Shown here: positions 19,801 through 29,225 of the stretch, piece after piece
How positions within the stretch are numbered: the first letter of the stretch is position 1
How the letters are laid out: each line of letters opens with the position of its first letter
Assembly (NCBI RefSeq): GCF_000974365.1
Contig: NZ_BAZW01000016.1
Span: 1-64,000 of the forward strand
Direction of reading: 5' to 3'
Length of the DNA stretch: 64,000 bases
From: Geofilum rubicundum JCM 15548
Lineage (GTDB): Bacteria; Bacteroidota; Bacteroidia; Bacteroidales; Marinilabiliaceae
Made by a program: the position numbers and the translations under genes
The notes under the pieces: model-generated
What the model was told of the DNA's origin: nothing
The model's database searches: none
What the model saw: only the letters and a program-made list of their open reading frames with translations

Positions 19801-20710
19801 CCTCCCGGCCCTGCTGAAAATGACGGAGGATCGGGGTAAGCTGAACGACCCGCTGTTGGTGCAATCCCTAAAAGACGGAGAAAGAAAAAAACAAGACGAA
19901 GCTTTAGATACTACACAGAATGTCCAGGAATTGCCTCAGAAGCCTACTGTTTTGATGGACCAACTCACCGGAACCATTCGCCTGGATGTACCCCGCAACA
20001 CATGGATCCACTCGCCCGATATGCAAATGGAATTGTACGGAAACCTAGATGTGGTCAAGAACAGCAGGGTGTTTGAGTTATTCGGTTCTCTGGGGATTCA
20101 TCGTGGCTTTTATACGCTGTATGGAAAAAAACTGGTGATTCAGGAAGGAGAACTGACCTTCACCGGAGGCGAAACACTAAATCCTTCGGTGGACCTTGAG
20201 GCCGATTATACCTTTAGAGACAAGGAGCGACTCAAGAGGGTGTTGACGCTTTCGGTTGGAGGTACGGCCAAAGACCCGCAAATCAGCTTTGTATTGGACG
20301 ATGTCCCCCTTCCTGAAGCGGATGCCATGGCCTATCTGCTCTTTGGCCAACCCTTTGATGACCTCAACTATGGCAACCAGGAAGGCGTCTCCAACGCCAT
20401 GCCTTCCCGCATACTGACCGGATTGCTGTCCTCCCAGTTGAGCAAAACCATTGGGTCTACCTTTAACCTGGATATGATAGAAATTGATGCCGGAGATAAC
20501 TGGCAAAACACTACCTTTATGGTGGGTAAATATATTACCAACGACCTGTTTGTGACTTACCAAAGAAGCTTTGGTCAAGCAGAAAATGAATCCATTACAC
20601 CTGAGACCATTACCCTTGAATACGAAATCAGTCGCCGATTATCCATCCGGTTGATACAAGGGGAGGTAAAAGAATCAGGTGTTGATGTTATTTTGAAATT
20701 TGAAAAGTAA
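16857..20710 (+). CDS. tamB: TamB-like translocation/assembly module protein (frameshift near 17365)
   Basis: About 1284 residues. The N-terminus (residues ~8-28) is a single membrane anchor, NILLWILFALFFIVMGLLVA, followed by a very long beta-rich periplasmic region typical of AsmA/TamB bridge proteins, and the C-terminal DUF490 domain with VLTLSVGGTAKDPQISFVLD, AMAYLLFGQPFDDL and a final VDVILKFEK. Such proteins span the periplasm and are thought to carry phospholipid or assist OMP assembly. The first frame stops at 17375; the next frame carries EALNIDIKGRYATEELSAQL and joins the long part, so one base is missing around 17360-17368. ATG 16857 was chosen because it starts directly before the anchor. 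Confidence 0.9.
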
Positions 20711-20714
20711 AACA

Positions 20715-22919
20715 ATGAACCATTCTTCAATACGCCAGGAACAAACCAAAATCAATGGCCTGCTTAACAACAAAAGATTAAAAGAGGCTCTGGATGGTTT
20801 GCAGGAACTGGTTAAGGAAACGCACAAGGGCGATTTAATCGACACCCTCTATAATATTGAAATCACCTACAAAAGCATGCTCCGCTATACGGTGGAAGGT
20901 TTTGCCGACCCCGAAAGACAAAAGATTTACAACCACTTGGTTACAGATATCTTATCCGTAGCGGACGAAATTTTCCTGTCACTTTATAGCCGACTGGGAG
21001 AAGGCCTGTTTTTTGAAGTGCTGCGCAAGCATCAGGGAAGCTCTGATACAGCCTTGGAAGAAAACATGGAAAAATGTCGTCAGGAAATGGATCGCTCACT
21101 CTTGATGCAGGATAAGGAAGTCGGTCCCTCTGAGGTTTTTAATGAAGGGGTTCGTGAAATATTTGAACGTCTCTTAACCCAAAGCCATTTATACAAAACA
21201 CAAAACACAGTCATCACCCATATCTTTACCGAAGGAAGTCTGCCCTGGCCACAACAATCCGTCTTGGTAAGTGCTGCCACGGTGCATCTTTTGCACCATT
21301 TTAACGAGGAGGCCTTTCTGCTTTTGTTCAAACTGGTGGCCCATCCACATCAGGAAGTATCGCAAAGAGCACTGGTGGGACTGCTGCTCAATCTGTACAA
21401 ATATGATCAACGGTTGGCGCTCTATCCTGAAATTGGCCATCAATTAAACCGACTGAAAGAAAAGTCCGCGCACAAAGATGCTTTGCGAAACATGGTTATT
21501 CAAATCATGCGTACCAGTGAAACAGAAAAACTGGCCCGGAAATTAACGGATGAAATATTGCCTGAGGTGGCCCGTATCCATCCCAACTTAAGGGATCGGC
21601 TGGACCTGGACAACATAATCGGAGATGGTTTTAAGGAGGGCAAGAACCCCGACTGGGAGGATATTTTTTCCGATTCACCTGAATTGATGGGTAAGCTGGA
21701 GGAGTTCTCTCGTTTGCAGATGGAGGGAGCCGACTTGTTTTTATCTACTTTCAGAATGTTGAAGCATTTTCCGTTTTTCAACAACACGGAAAACTGGTTT
21801 ATGCCCTTTCCCTGGCCCAATCCCATTGTGGACGATGTCCTTAAGAATGAATCCGGGCCTTTCAGGAATCCGGATCTGATTAAAGGCATGGCCCAATCAG
21901 GCATCCTCTGCAACTCGGATAAGTACTCGCTTATTTTGAGCATCCCGCAGATGCCGGCTGCACAAAAGGAAATGATGGGCCAAATGTTTATGGCTGAATT
22001 GGGAGCGATTCGGGAAGTTGAAAAGAGCGACGAACTCATTGATGCGGATAAAAAAGCACTGGCCATCTCCAATCAATACATACAGGATTTATACCGGTTT
22101 TTCAAGGTTCATCCCAGACGGAGCAGCTTCCAGGACCCCTTTTCCACACCTTTGGATTTTCACAATTGCCATTTTATTGAGACCCTGTTTCCCGATGAAG
22201 ACTTTCTGAGAAAGTTGGGGGCCTATCTTTTTGAAAAAGATCGCTTCAAAGAGGCCCTCGAGGCCTTTGGCAAACTGTCTGAAAAGACCCAACCCTCCAT
22301 GCAAATACTGCAAAAGCAAGCCTTTTGTCAGCAACAATTGAACCGTTATGATCTGGCTTTGGATTTGTATCTGCAGGCAGATCTATTTGACCATGGTCAG
22401 GTTTGGAATCTCAAGAAAATAGCCCTGTGCTATCGCTATCTGAAAAACCCTGAGAAGGCCCTGGAATACTATATGGAAGCCGAGAAATCAGCACCGGACA
22501 ATCTCCACACACAGGTGAGTATTGGGCACTGCCTGTTGGAATTAAAGAATTTTGAGCAGGCCCTGAAATACTATTTCAAAGTTGAATATCTGGATCCGGG
22601 CAACCAAAAAGTATGGCGACCCATTGCCTGGTGTGCCCTGGCTCTGGGCAAATTTGATCAGGCGCAAAAATACAGCCAGAAAATTTTAGCGGAAAAACCA
22701 ACCCAGCACGATTATTTCAACATGGGACACATCATGTGGTGCCAGGGACATCGACAATTGGCTTTGGAATGGTACCAAAAATGCGTCACTTTTCCCGGTC
22801 ACTCTTTTAATGCCTTTCTCGAGTCGTTCAACAACGACAAAGAAATGCTGGTGAACCATGAAGTTGAAGAAACAGACATTCCGATCATGTTGGACCAATT
22901 AAGATACCATCTGCAGTAA
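20715..22919 (+). CDS. large TPR-repeat protein of unknown function
   Basis: About 734 residues, soluble, no signal peptide. The N-terminal ~480 residues are helical and unassigned (ETHKGDLIDTLYNIEITYKS; then a stretch rich in HEAT-like pairs around HLLHHFNEEAFLLLF). From ~500 to ~690 there are five or six TPR units (KLGAYLFEKDRFKEALEAFG, ALCYRYLKNPEKALEYYMEA, IGHCLLELKNFEQALKYYFK). The gene starts 4 bases after tamB stop and ends one base before the DUF3859 gene, so all four genes form a tight operon. Start at ATG 20715; an upstream in-frame ATG at 20700 would overlap tamB. The helical first half has no name I can give. Confidence 0.75.
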   Translation: MNHSSIRQEQTKINGLLNNKRLKEALDGLQELVKETHKGDLIDTLYNIEITYKSMLRYTVEGFADPERQKIYNHLVTDILSVADEIFLSLYSRLGEGLFFEVLRKHQGSSDTALEENMEKCRQEMDRSLLMQDKEVGPSEVFNEGVREIFERLLTQSHLYKTQNTVITHIFTEGSLPWPQQSVLVSAATVHLLHHFNEEAFLLLFKLVAHPHQEVSQRALVGLLLNLYKYDQRLALYPEIGHQLNRLKEKSAHKDALRNMVIQIMRTSETEKLARKLTDEILPEVARIHPNLRDRLDLDNIIGDGFKEGKNPDWEDIFSDSPELMGKLEEFSRLQMEGADLFLSTFRMLKHFPFFNNTENWFMPFPWPNPIVDDVLKNESGPFRNPDLIKGMAQSGILCNSDKYSLILSIPQMPAAQKEMMGQMFMAELGAIREVEKSDELIDADKKALAISNQYIQDLYRFFKVHPRRSSFQDPFSTPLDFHNCHFIETLFPDEDFLRKLGAYLFEKDRFKEALEAFGKLSEKTQPSMQILQKQAFCQQQLNRYDLALDLYLQADLFDHGQVWNLKKIALCYRYLKNPEKALEYYMEAEKSAPDNLHTQVSIGHCLLELKNFEQALKYYFKVEYLDPGNQKVWRPIAWCALALGKFDQAQKYSQKILAEKPTQHDYFNMGHIMWCQGHRQLALEWYQKCVTFPGHSFNAFLESFNNDKEMLVNHEVEETDIPIMLDQLRYHLQ

Positions 22920-22920
22920 A

Positions 22921-23310
22921 ATGCCTAAAAGACGTCCCGAAATAGAACTCTACAGCCATGGCATTTACGAGCCATGGAACCGGACCTCCAAAAATCTCCC
23001 AAAGCTAAGGCAGATTACCACGCAAATTCCGGTAGAACAGGATATCGAATTTGGCTATGTGCTCAAACTAAAAAAGGCCAAAGGCAGCATCCTGACCTTC
23101 GTCATTCACCACCCACCGTTTTTAAATGACGCGGGAGAACCAGCACCTCCCTTTGAAGGTGAGGAGACGGTACCCGCTAACGACTGGTCCTTTTTTCTTG
23201 GAGACACCGTGTGGCCCCCCTATGAAGATAAAGCAGGGACCTGGGAACTCATTACATGGTTGGACGGAAAGGAAATTGCCCGGAAACAATTTGAGCTGTT
23301 TCTGGCGTAA
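22921..23310 (+). CDS. DUF3859 domain protein
   Basis: A 129-residue protein consistent with DUF3859: ELYSHGIYEPWN (residues 9-20), a central FGYVLKLKKAKGSILTFVIH, and AGTWELITWLDGKEIARKQF near the end, a small beta-sandwich. Function not known. The start codon follows the preceding stop by a single base, so translation is probably coupled to the TPR protein gene. It closes the tamA-tamB operon; no terminator hairpin is obvious right after it. Confidence 0.7.
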   Translation: MPKRRPEIELYSHGIYEPWNRTSKNLPKLRQITTQIPVEQDIEFGYVLKLKKAKGSILTFVIHHPPFLNDAGEPAPPFEGEETVPANDWSFFLGDTVWPPYEDKAGTWELITWLDGKEIARKQFELFLA

Positions 23311-23790
23311 AAGAAAAGACAAAAAAAAGACATGTAATGACCGCATTTCATCAATACGTATTACATGCCTAACTATTATTAATAGTAGAAGCTTAATTCC
23401 TAAGTTCCTGTATGCTTATGAAAGGGTGATACTAAACAGGAAAGTACCAAACGCGATCAAAACGAGCACGATAATGACCTCCACCACAGAATAGATAAAA
23501 ATCTTTCTCTTCAACTTGCAATGGCTTCGGTCTCCTTCTCCTCTGTTCTTAATACATTAAATCTCACTTTCTTTTTCTTTTTAGTGGTCAATTGTACTTT
23601 TTTTATTATTAAACGTTGATACAAAGAAAACCATTAATTTTCATACCACCAACGTATGAACTTGGCCCTTAGGATTATTTAACTATTTTTTCATTAGATA
23701 TGTACTTACTGGTACTATCTAATCAAAACCAAATACTATCTTTAACTGACAACTTAAAATTAAAAGTGGGAATAACTTCAAAAAACAACA
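23311..23790 (+). other. 480-base convergent intergenic region, AT-rich
   Basis: Lies between the 3' ends of the DUF3859 gene and ychF. The right half (23560-23790) is very AT-rich with no reading frame. The left half contains only the possible 32-codon membrane peptide described separately. No clear hairpin-plus-T-run terminator was found for either neighbour. Confidence 0.5.
23416..23514 (-). CDS. possible 32-residue single-span membrane peptide
   Basis: From a TTG at 23514 the frame reads KRKIFIYSVVEVIIVLVLIA and then FGTFLFSITLS before a stop. A basic N-terminus followed by about 20 hydrophobic residues is a plausible membrane anchor, and the frame is not a shadow of any other gene. There is no ATG and no ribosome-binding site I would trust, so it may be chance. 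Confidence 0.25.
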   Translation of the reverse strand: MKRKIFIYSVVEVIIVLVLIAFGTFLFSITLS

Positions 23791-24891
23791 TCACACATTG
23801 AATCTAAAATGCATGATATCTCCATCGCAAACAACGTATTCCTTGCCTTCCACACTCATTTTTCCGGCCTCTTTGCAGGCCTGCTCTGAGCCAAATTTCA
23901 GGAAATTATCATATTTGATGACCTCCGCCCGGATGAATCCTTTTTCAAAATCGGTATGTATGACACCCGCTGCCTGAGGAGCCACTGCACCTTTGGGAAA
24001 GGTCCATGCACGCACCTCTTTTTCTCCTGCCGTGAAAAAGGTTTGCAGTTCCAATAGCTTATAGGACGTCCGGATCAACTTGGCCACGCCCGACTCTTTT
24101 AAGCCCAAATCTTCCAAAAACATCTGGCGTTCTTCGAAGGATTCCAACTCGGCTATTTCTGCCTCCGTCTGAGCAGCAATCACCAGAACTTCGGCCTTCT
24201 CATCCTTCACTGCGTCTTTCACGGCTTCAACAAAGTGGTTGCCCTGGACAACGGACGGCTCATCCACATTGCAAACATACATCACCGGTTTATTGGTCAG
24301 CAAGAACAAGTCACGTGCTACCTTTGCTTCCGGATCGGTCAGTTCTACGGTCCGGGCAGACTTGCCGGATAGCAGGGCCTCCCTATATTTAACCAGAACT
24401 TCATAGAGTTTCTTAGAATCCTGGTCCTTGGAGGTTTTAGCTATTTTCTCCACTTTGGGAAGACGGGCTTCGACGGTCTCCAGATCTTTCAATTGCAACT
24501 CAATATCTATCACTTCTTTATCACGGACAGGATTCACCGACCCATCCACATGTGTGACATTCTCGTCCTCAAAACAGCGCAGCACATGGATAATGGCATC
24601 GGTCTCCCGGATATTGGCCAAAAACTTATTGCCCAGGCCCTCCCCTTTACTGGCACCCTTCACCAGTCCGGCAATATCCACAATCTCAACAGTTGTTGGC
24701 TGAACGCGCTGTGGTTTAACCAAACGCTCCAACTCCACCAGTCGGTCATCAGGCACCGTAATGACCCCCACATTGGGTTCAATTGTACAAAAAGGGAAGT
24801 TAGCCGATTGCGCTCTGGCATTTGACAAACAATTGAACAGGGTAGATTTACCAACATTGGGTAAACCCACAATACCGCATTTTAAGGCCAT
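23791..24891 (-). CDS. ychF: YchF, ribosome-associated ATPase of the Obg family
   Basis: A 366-residue P-loop protein. G1 [12 protein letters not shown] (residues 8-19), switch region [13 protein letters not shown]3 [17 protein letters not shown] (~72-88), and NVDEPS (~207) in place of NKxD, the change that gives ATP rather than GTP preference. C-terminal TGS-like domain with [20 protein letters not shown] and [13 protein letters not shown]. Binds ribosomes and is linked to stress and translation quality. Intact, usual length, own promoter upstream. Confidence 0.97.
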   Translation of the reverse strand: MALKCGIVGLPNVGKSTLFNCLSNARAQSANFPFCTIEPNVGVITVPDDRLVELERLVKPQRVQPTTVEIVDIAGLVKGASKGEGLGNKFLANIRETDAIIHVLRCFEDENVTHVDGSVNPVRDKEVIDIELQLKDLETVEARLPKVEKIAKTSKDQDSKKLYEVLVKYREALLSGKSARTVELTDPEAKVARDLFLLTNKPVMYVCNVDEPSVVQGNHFVEAVKDAVKDEKAEVLVIAAQTEAEIAELESFEERQMFLEDLGLKESGVAKLIRTSYKLLELQTFFTAGEKEVRAWTFPKGAVAPQAAGVIHTDFEKGFIRAEVIKYDNFLKFGSEQACKEAGKMSVEGKEYVVCDGDIMHFRFNV

Positions 24892-24991
24892 TTCTATTTT
24901 ACTATTTTATGGAACATATCAAAACATTTGGAACATCACATTTAGACGGAGGTTCAATTTCCCCTAATTTTCAATGTCCAAATTGAGGGTG

Positions 24992-25023
24992 CAAAAGTAA
25001 TCCTTTTTTTTATACCTTCACAA
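24992..25023 (-). promoter_or_regulatory. promoter of ychF
   Basis: On the minus strand TTG (25023-25021), 21-base spacer, TACTTTTG (24999-24992): a full match to TTG-N17-23-TAnnTTTG. It leaves a leader of about 95 bases. Confidence 0.6.
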
Positions 25024-25038
25024 CCAGAAAAATCAATC

Positions 25039-25590
25039 ATGCACTTATCCGATCAAGAGATACTGTCAATGGCTCGTTTTCCGAAAGAAAAAGAACGGGC
25101 ATTTGCGATGCTGATAAAAAAATATCAACAACGTTTGTATTGGCATTTGCGGAAAATGGTAATCGTGCACGAAGATGCAGATGATTTACTTCAGAACACC
25201 TTTATTAAAGTTTGGCAAAATCTGGAAAATTTCAGAGGAGACTCCTCCTTTTACACCTGGCTTTATCGCATCGCCACCAACGAGGCACTCAACCACCTGA
25301 ATAAAAAAAGAGCAGAATTGATTAATTCTCCGGACGACCTGGAATACTTACTCTCCGACAAGCTGGACATGGATCCGTTGTTTTCAGGCGATGAAATACA
25401 AAGCAGACTGCAAAAAAGCATTCTTTCTTTACCGGATAAGCAACGACTGGTTTTCAACATGAAATACTTTGACGATATAAAATATGAAGAAATGGCTGAA
25501 ATATTAGACACCTCTGTGGGAGCACTTAAAGCCTCCTATTTTCATGCGGTACGAAAAATTGAATCCCTTATAAAACAAGAATTGTTCTAA
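25039..25590 (+). CDS. ECF-type RNA polymerase sigma factor
   Basis: A 183-residue sigma-70 family factor with region 2 (residues ~25-95: HEDADDLLQNTFIKVWQNL and SSFYTWLYRIATNEALNHL) and region 4 (~125-180: SLPDKQRLVFNMKYFDD with the helix-turn-helix TSVGALKASYFHAVRKI). No region 3, as in ECF factors. It is followed by a short membrane protein and a Spy-like exported protein, the common sigma/anti-sigma/sensor arrangement in the phylum, which points to envelope stress control. The promoter shows no clean TAnnTTTG and could be read by the factor itself. Confidence 0.93.
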   Translation: MHLSDQEILSMARFPKEKERAFAMLIKKYQQRLYWHLRKMVIVHEDADDLLQNTFIKVWQNLENFRGDSSFYTWLYRIATNEALNHLNKKRAELINSPDDLEYLLSDKLDMDPLFSGDEIQSRLQKSILSLPDKQRLVFNMKYFDDIKYEEMAEILDTSVGALKASYFHAVRKIESLIKQELF

Positions 25591-25673
25591 TGATAACAAT
25601 CATCCATAACCCAATTAAACCTTTAACACTCAACCTTGTCTAAAAACAAAAATCTCCACAAAAACTGCTACAT

Positions 25674-26083
25674 ATGGCAAAAGCGCATAAAAACACCTAC
25701 GGCAAAATGACTTCAGAGTACCTGATGGCTATTTTGATCATTTTGAATCGCGGATGATGCAAAAGATTCAAAATGAAAACACACCCTTTCGATCGATCAA
25801 AAGATCCAAAGTGGTGGCCCCCTGGATTGGCCTGGCTGCCGCCTTTTTAATCATTGCCCTTATCTATCAGCTTCTTCCTCAAAAAATGATGACCAATCAA
25901 ATGGTCGGCCAAAGTGAAGCAGCGCTGATTTATGAATTTTCAACGGCCGACGACCTGGATGAATTCGAATTGATGAAGTTGCTGACCAATGAAGCCCACA
26001 GCAACTTCGAGCTCTACCCTGACAGCCTGCTTTTCATAGGCATTGATGAAGAAGATATCGTCATGCTGACGTCTATTCGGTAA
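25674..26083 (+). CDS. short membrane protein, probable anti-sigma factor (frameshift near 25708)
   Basis: About 136 residues. Two frames join: MAKAHKNTYGK from ATG 25674, and FRVPDGYFDHFESRMMQKIQ continuing to 26083. The FRVPxGYFDxFExR motif is typical of the small membrane-anchored proteins encoded after ECF sigma factors in Bacteroidota. One span at VVAPWIGLAAAFLIIALIYQ. No zinc anti-sigma motif is visible; binding to the upstream sigma factor is inferred from the gene order. The junction lies within 25703-25714 and fits one missing base. Confidence 0.7.
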
Positions 26084-26110
26084 ATCATAAACAACTAAAC
26101 CAACCACACT

Positions 26111-26593
26111 ATGAACCGATTTATAACCATACTGCTCCTATCCGTTCTTACGCAACTGATGATTGCGCAGGATGATCGCTCCAAACACGATAAAATTGAA
26201 CAACTAAAAGCTCAGAAAGTGGCCTTTTTAACAGAAAAGATTGGACTTTCCAGTGCCGATGCCCAAATATTCTGGCCGGTGTATAATCAATATGCAGAAA
26301 AGAAAGACAGCCTGGGCGAAGCGCGCTGGAGGGAAAGGAATCAACTCAAGGAAGACTTCGACCAACTTTCGGCCGTCGAAAAAGAAAAGTCTATTGACAA
26401 GCAAATACAATTAAAATGGGAAGAAGAAAAGATGGAATATGATTACCATAAAAAGTTTAAGAAAATACTGTCCATCGACCAGGTCATCAAACTCTACGAT
26501 GCCGAACATGAATTTAAAATGAGACTCATTCGTCAAATAAGGGAAATAAAAGCGGAGCATTCAGGGGATAAAGGCCACAACAGGACATCCTGA
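26111..26593 (+). CDS. exported Spy/CpxP-like sensor protein
   Basis: A 160-residue protein with a signal peptide (residues 1-19, ending in MIA) and a highly charged helical mature part. VAFLTEKIGLSSADAQIFWPVYNQY (~38-62) resembles the LTxxQ-type region of Spy/CpxP family periplasmic proteins, and in this phylum such proteins are annotated as sensors of ECF sigma factors. It lies 27 bases after the anti-sigma candidate. A role in sensing or chaperoning misfolded envelope proteins is inferred. Confidence 0.7.
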   Translation: MNRFITILLLSVLTQLMIAQDDRSKHDKIEQLKAQKVAFLTEKIGLSSADAQIFWPVYNQYAEKKDSLGEARWRERNQLKEDFDQLSAVEKEKSIDKQIQLKWEEEKMEYDYHKKFKKILSIDQVIKLYDAEHEFKMRLIRQIREIKAEHSGDKGHNRTS

Positions 26594-26614
26594 TAGCTTC
26601 ATCCTCAAAGCGAA

Positions 26615-27979
26615 CTATCTTCCCACAACGTCGGCCACCTCATCCAAACCAAAGGCGGATTGCTCACCCGTTTGCATATTTTTCAGGGTGATGAGTCCTT
26701 TTGTCATTTCATCTTCCCCAACCATGGCTACAAAACGGATCCCCTTTTTGTCGGCGTAGCTCATCTGCTTTTTCATTTTGGCCGCATCCGGATAAATCTC
26801 GGTGCGGATACCTTTTTGGCGCAACCCGGCCGCCAGACGGAGGCAGTGCGCTGCCTCTTTCTCACCAAAGTTGACAAACAACAATTGGGTAGCGGCGGTA
26901 ACATCATCCGGATACAGATCCATCTGATTCATCACATCAAAAATACGATCGGCGCCAAAGGAAATACCTACCCCCGAAACACCCTTCATGCCAAATATAC
27001 CGGTTAAGTCATCGTACCGTCCGCCTCCTGTAATACTTCCAATTTCCACATCCAAAGCCTTTACCTCAAAGATGGCTCCCGTGTAATAATTCAGTCCACG
27101 CGCCAGGGTTAAGTCCACCTCAACATCAGTCGGCAAATCCAGGCCGTTCACCAAATCCAATACCTTGTTCAGCTCTTCCACCCCCTTGCTGCCGACTTCC
27201 GAAGACGCGAGTATTCCAGCCAAAGCGGACAACTTTTCGGCATTGTTACCGGATAAAGCGAGAATGGGCTGTAGTTTTTCAATGGCCTCTGCGCTTAGCC
27301 CCCGCTCACGGAGTTCTGCATTGACCTTTTCCAGCCCTATTTTCTCCAGTTTATCAATGGCCACCGTAATATCTACCATCCGGTCAGATTCGCCGATGAT
27401 TTCAGCTATTCCGGCCAGCACTTTGCGATTATTTAACTTGATAACTACCCGGATATTTAACCGGCGGAATACCTCATCCACAATCTGGATGAGTTCCACC
27501 TCATTCAGCAGGCTGTCACTGCCCACCACATCCACATCGCACTGAAAAAATTCACGATAACGGCCCTTTTGGGGCCGGTCGGCCCGCCAAACCGGTTGTA
27601 TCTGAAACCGTTTAAAGGGGAAGGTTATTTCATTTTGATGCTGCACCACAAAACGCGCAAAGGGAACAGTTAAATCATAGCGCAGGCCCTTTTCACTGAT
27701 CTGCCCGGTGACCCGGTTAGAATCTCCGGCAGCGAGCAAACTTTTATCAGCCTTGGCCAAAAAGTCGCCTGAGTTAAGGATCTTAAACAGAAGCTTATCT
27801 CCCTCTTCACCATACTTGCCTAAAAGGGTATCCAGATTTTCCATGGCGGGTGTTTCAATGGGCATAAAGCCGTACAATTGAAAAACGTCCTTAATGGTAT
27901 CGAATATATAATTGCGCCGAACCATTTCAGCAGGTGAAAAGTCGCGTGTTCCTTTTGGAATGGATGGTTTCTGAGCCAT
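26615..27979 (-). CDS. hisS: histidyl-tRNA synthetase
   Basis: A 454-residue class II synthetase. [20 protein letters not shown] (residues 6-25) is the HisRS opening; motif 2 lies around [20 protein letters not shown] (~130-149); the histidine-binding loops [15 protein letters not shown] and [13 protein letters not shown] are intact; motif 3 [14 protein letters not shown]-terminal anticodon-binding domain ends DEVADVVGR. Charges tRNA-His in the cytoplasm. Single gene, monocistronic, converging on the Spy-like gene. Confidence 0.97.
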   Translation of the reverse strand: MAQKPSIPKGTRDFSPAEMVRRNYIFDTIKDVFQLYGFMPIETPAMENLDTLLGKYGEEGDKLLFKILNSGDFLAKADKSLLAAGDSNRVTGQISEKGLRYDLTVPFARFVVQHQNEITFPFKRFQIQPVWRADRPQKGRYREFFQCDVDVVGSDSLLNEVELIQIVDEVFRRLNIRVVIKLNNRKVLAGIAEIIGESDRMVDITVAIDKLEKIGLEKVNAELRERGLSAEAIEKLQPILALSGNNAEKLSALAGILASSEVGSKGVEELNKVLDLVNGLDLPTDVEVDLTLARGLNYYTGAIFEVKALDVEIGSITGGGRYDDLTGIFGMKGVSGVGISFGADRIFDVMNQMDLYPDDVTAATQLLFVNFGEKEAAHCLRLAAGLRQKGIRTEIYPDAAKMKKQMSYADKKGIRFVAMVGEDEMTKGLITLKNMQTGEQSAFGLDEVADVVGR

Positions 27980-28031
27980 GTATAGAAATATTTGTTAGCC
28001 GAAGGCTATCTGTTAACTTGTTTACAAGCTG

Positions 28032-28066
28032 CAAAGGTAAAAAAGAATCGGAAAAAATGAGCACAA
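28032..28066 (-). promoter_or_regulatory. probable promoter of hisS
   Basis: TACCTTTG on the minus strand (28039-28032) is a perfect -7 element; the nearest upstream TTG (28066-28064) gives a 24-base spacer, one more than usual. Leader of about 50 bases to the hisS ATG. Confidence 0.45.
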
Positions 28067-28117
28067 CTCATTTTTTAAGGCCCCAGCCGCCCATTCCATC
28101 AATTAACAAAAATCTGC

Positions 28118-28148
28118 TTTTTATTTAGAATCATTCTAATTAACTTTG
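28118..28148 (+). promoter_or_regulatory. promoter of the iron ABC operon with 15-bp operator palindrome
   Basis: TAACTTTG at 28141-28148 fits TAnnTTTG. A T-run at 28118-28122 stands where the -33 element is expected (20-base spacer). Between them, 28125-28139, is the perfect palindrome TTAGAAT-C-ATTCTAA. A repressor bound here would block polymerase. Given the downstream ferric-iron importer, a Fur-type regulator is the natural candidate; that part is inference. Confidence 0.55.
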
Positions 28149-28202
28149 CCCCTAGAAAATACAGCCCTCGGATGCCCAATCAGGAATCATTAAAGCAAAA
28201 CC

Positions 28203-29225
28203 ATGAAAATTTACAAACTTCTATCTGTCAGTATTTTGATACTCCTGTTTACGACGGCTTGCCAGGACAACGCAGACATCGTTAACGTTTATTCCAGTCG
28301 TCACTACCGTGCCGATGAAGCGGTTTTCAAACGCTTCACCGAGGAAACCGGCATTGAAGTAAACCTGGTAAAAGCCAACTCTGATCAATTGATCAACCGA
28401 TTAGAAATGGAAGGCCCGCTCAGTCCGGCCGACGTACTGATCACGGCCGATGCCGGACGCCTGATTCACGCCCAAAACAAAGGCCTGCTCCAGCCCATGC
28501 CATCCCCAAATGTGGAAAACATCGTACCATCCCATCTTCGCGATAAAGATGGCCACTGGACGGGTTTTACCCAAAGGGCCCGCATTGTGGTGTATCACAG
28601 GGACAGAGTCAACCCGGCGGAGTTGTCTACTTATGAAGATCTGGCCCATCCCAAATGGGAGGGGCGCCTGCTGGTTCGATCTTCCCAAAGCCATTACAAT
28701 CAAACTTTAATGGCCTCAATGGTAGCGGCATTGGGTGAAGAAGAGGCCACCGCGTGGGCGGCTCAATTGGTGCAAAACATGGCGCGCCAACCCACCGGCA
28801 ACGATCGGGATCAGGTGAAGGCTATTTCTGCAGGGCTGGGCGATATCGCCATTATCAATACTTATTATATGGGACTTTTACTCCATTCCGCCAATCAGGA
28901 AGAAAGAGCTGTGGCCCGTGAAATGGGCCTGTTTTTTCCCAATCAGCAGGACCGCGGAACGCATGTTAATATAAGCGGTATTGGGATAACCGCCCATGCT
29001 GCCCATTATGACAACGCCGTACGCCTGATAGAATTCATGCTCACCGAAGAATCCCAAAGGACCTTTACAGCACTCAATTATGAATATCCGGTTCATCCGG
29101 AAGTTAAATGGCCCAAACTTTTACAAAGCTGGGGAACGTTCAAAAGCGATACTTTACCGCTTTTTCAATTGGGCGAAAGTCTGAATAAGGGACTCCTGAT
29201 ATTTAACAAAGTGGGATGGGAGTGA
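28203..29225 (+). CDS. ferric iron ABC transporter, substrate-binding lipoprotein
   Basis: A 340-residue periplasmic binding protein of the FbpA/FutA type. Signal peptide with lipobox FTTAC (Cys20). The mature part opens with VNVYSSRHYRADEAVFKRF and carries IINTYYMGLL (~220), whose paired tyrosines coordinate Fe(III) in the family. It binds ferric ions delivered to the periplasm and hands them to the permease. First gene of a three-gene operon with overlaps of 10 and 4 bases. Iron regulation is suggested by the palindrome in its promoter. Confidence 0.9.
   Translation: MKIYKLLSVSILILLFTTACQDNADIVNVYSSRHYRADEAVFKRFTEETGIEVNLVKANSDQLINRLEMEGPLSPADVLITADAGRLIHAQNKGLLQPMPSPNVENIVPSHLRDKDGHWTGFTQRARIVVYHRDRVNPAELSTYEDLAHPKWEGRLLVRSSQSHYNQTLMASMVAALGEEEATAWAAQLVQNMARQPTGNDRDQVKAISAGLGDIAIINTYYMGLLLHSANQEERAVAREMGLFFPNQQDRGTHVNISGIGITAHAAHYDNAVRLIEFMLTEESQRTFTALNYEYPVHPEVKWPKLLQSWGTFKSDTLPLFQLGESLNKGLLIFNKVGWE

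Noticed and set aside
23126-23494. 122-codon plus-strand frame overlapping the DUF3859 gene
   Set aside because: Most of it is an alternative frame of the DUF3859 gene, and the rest is basic low-complexity sequence.
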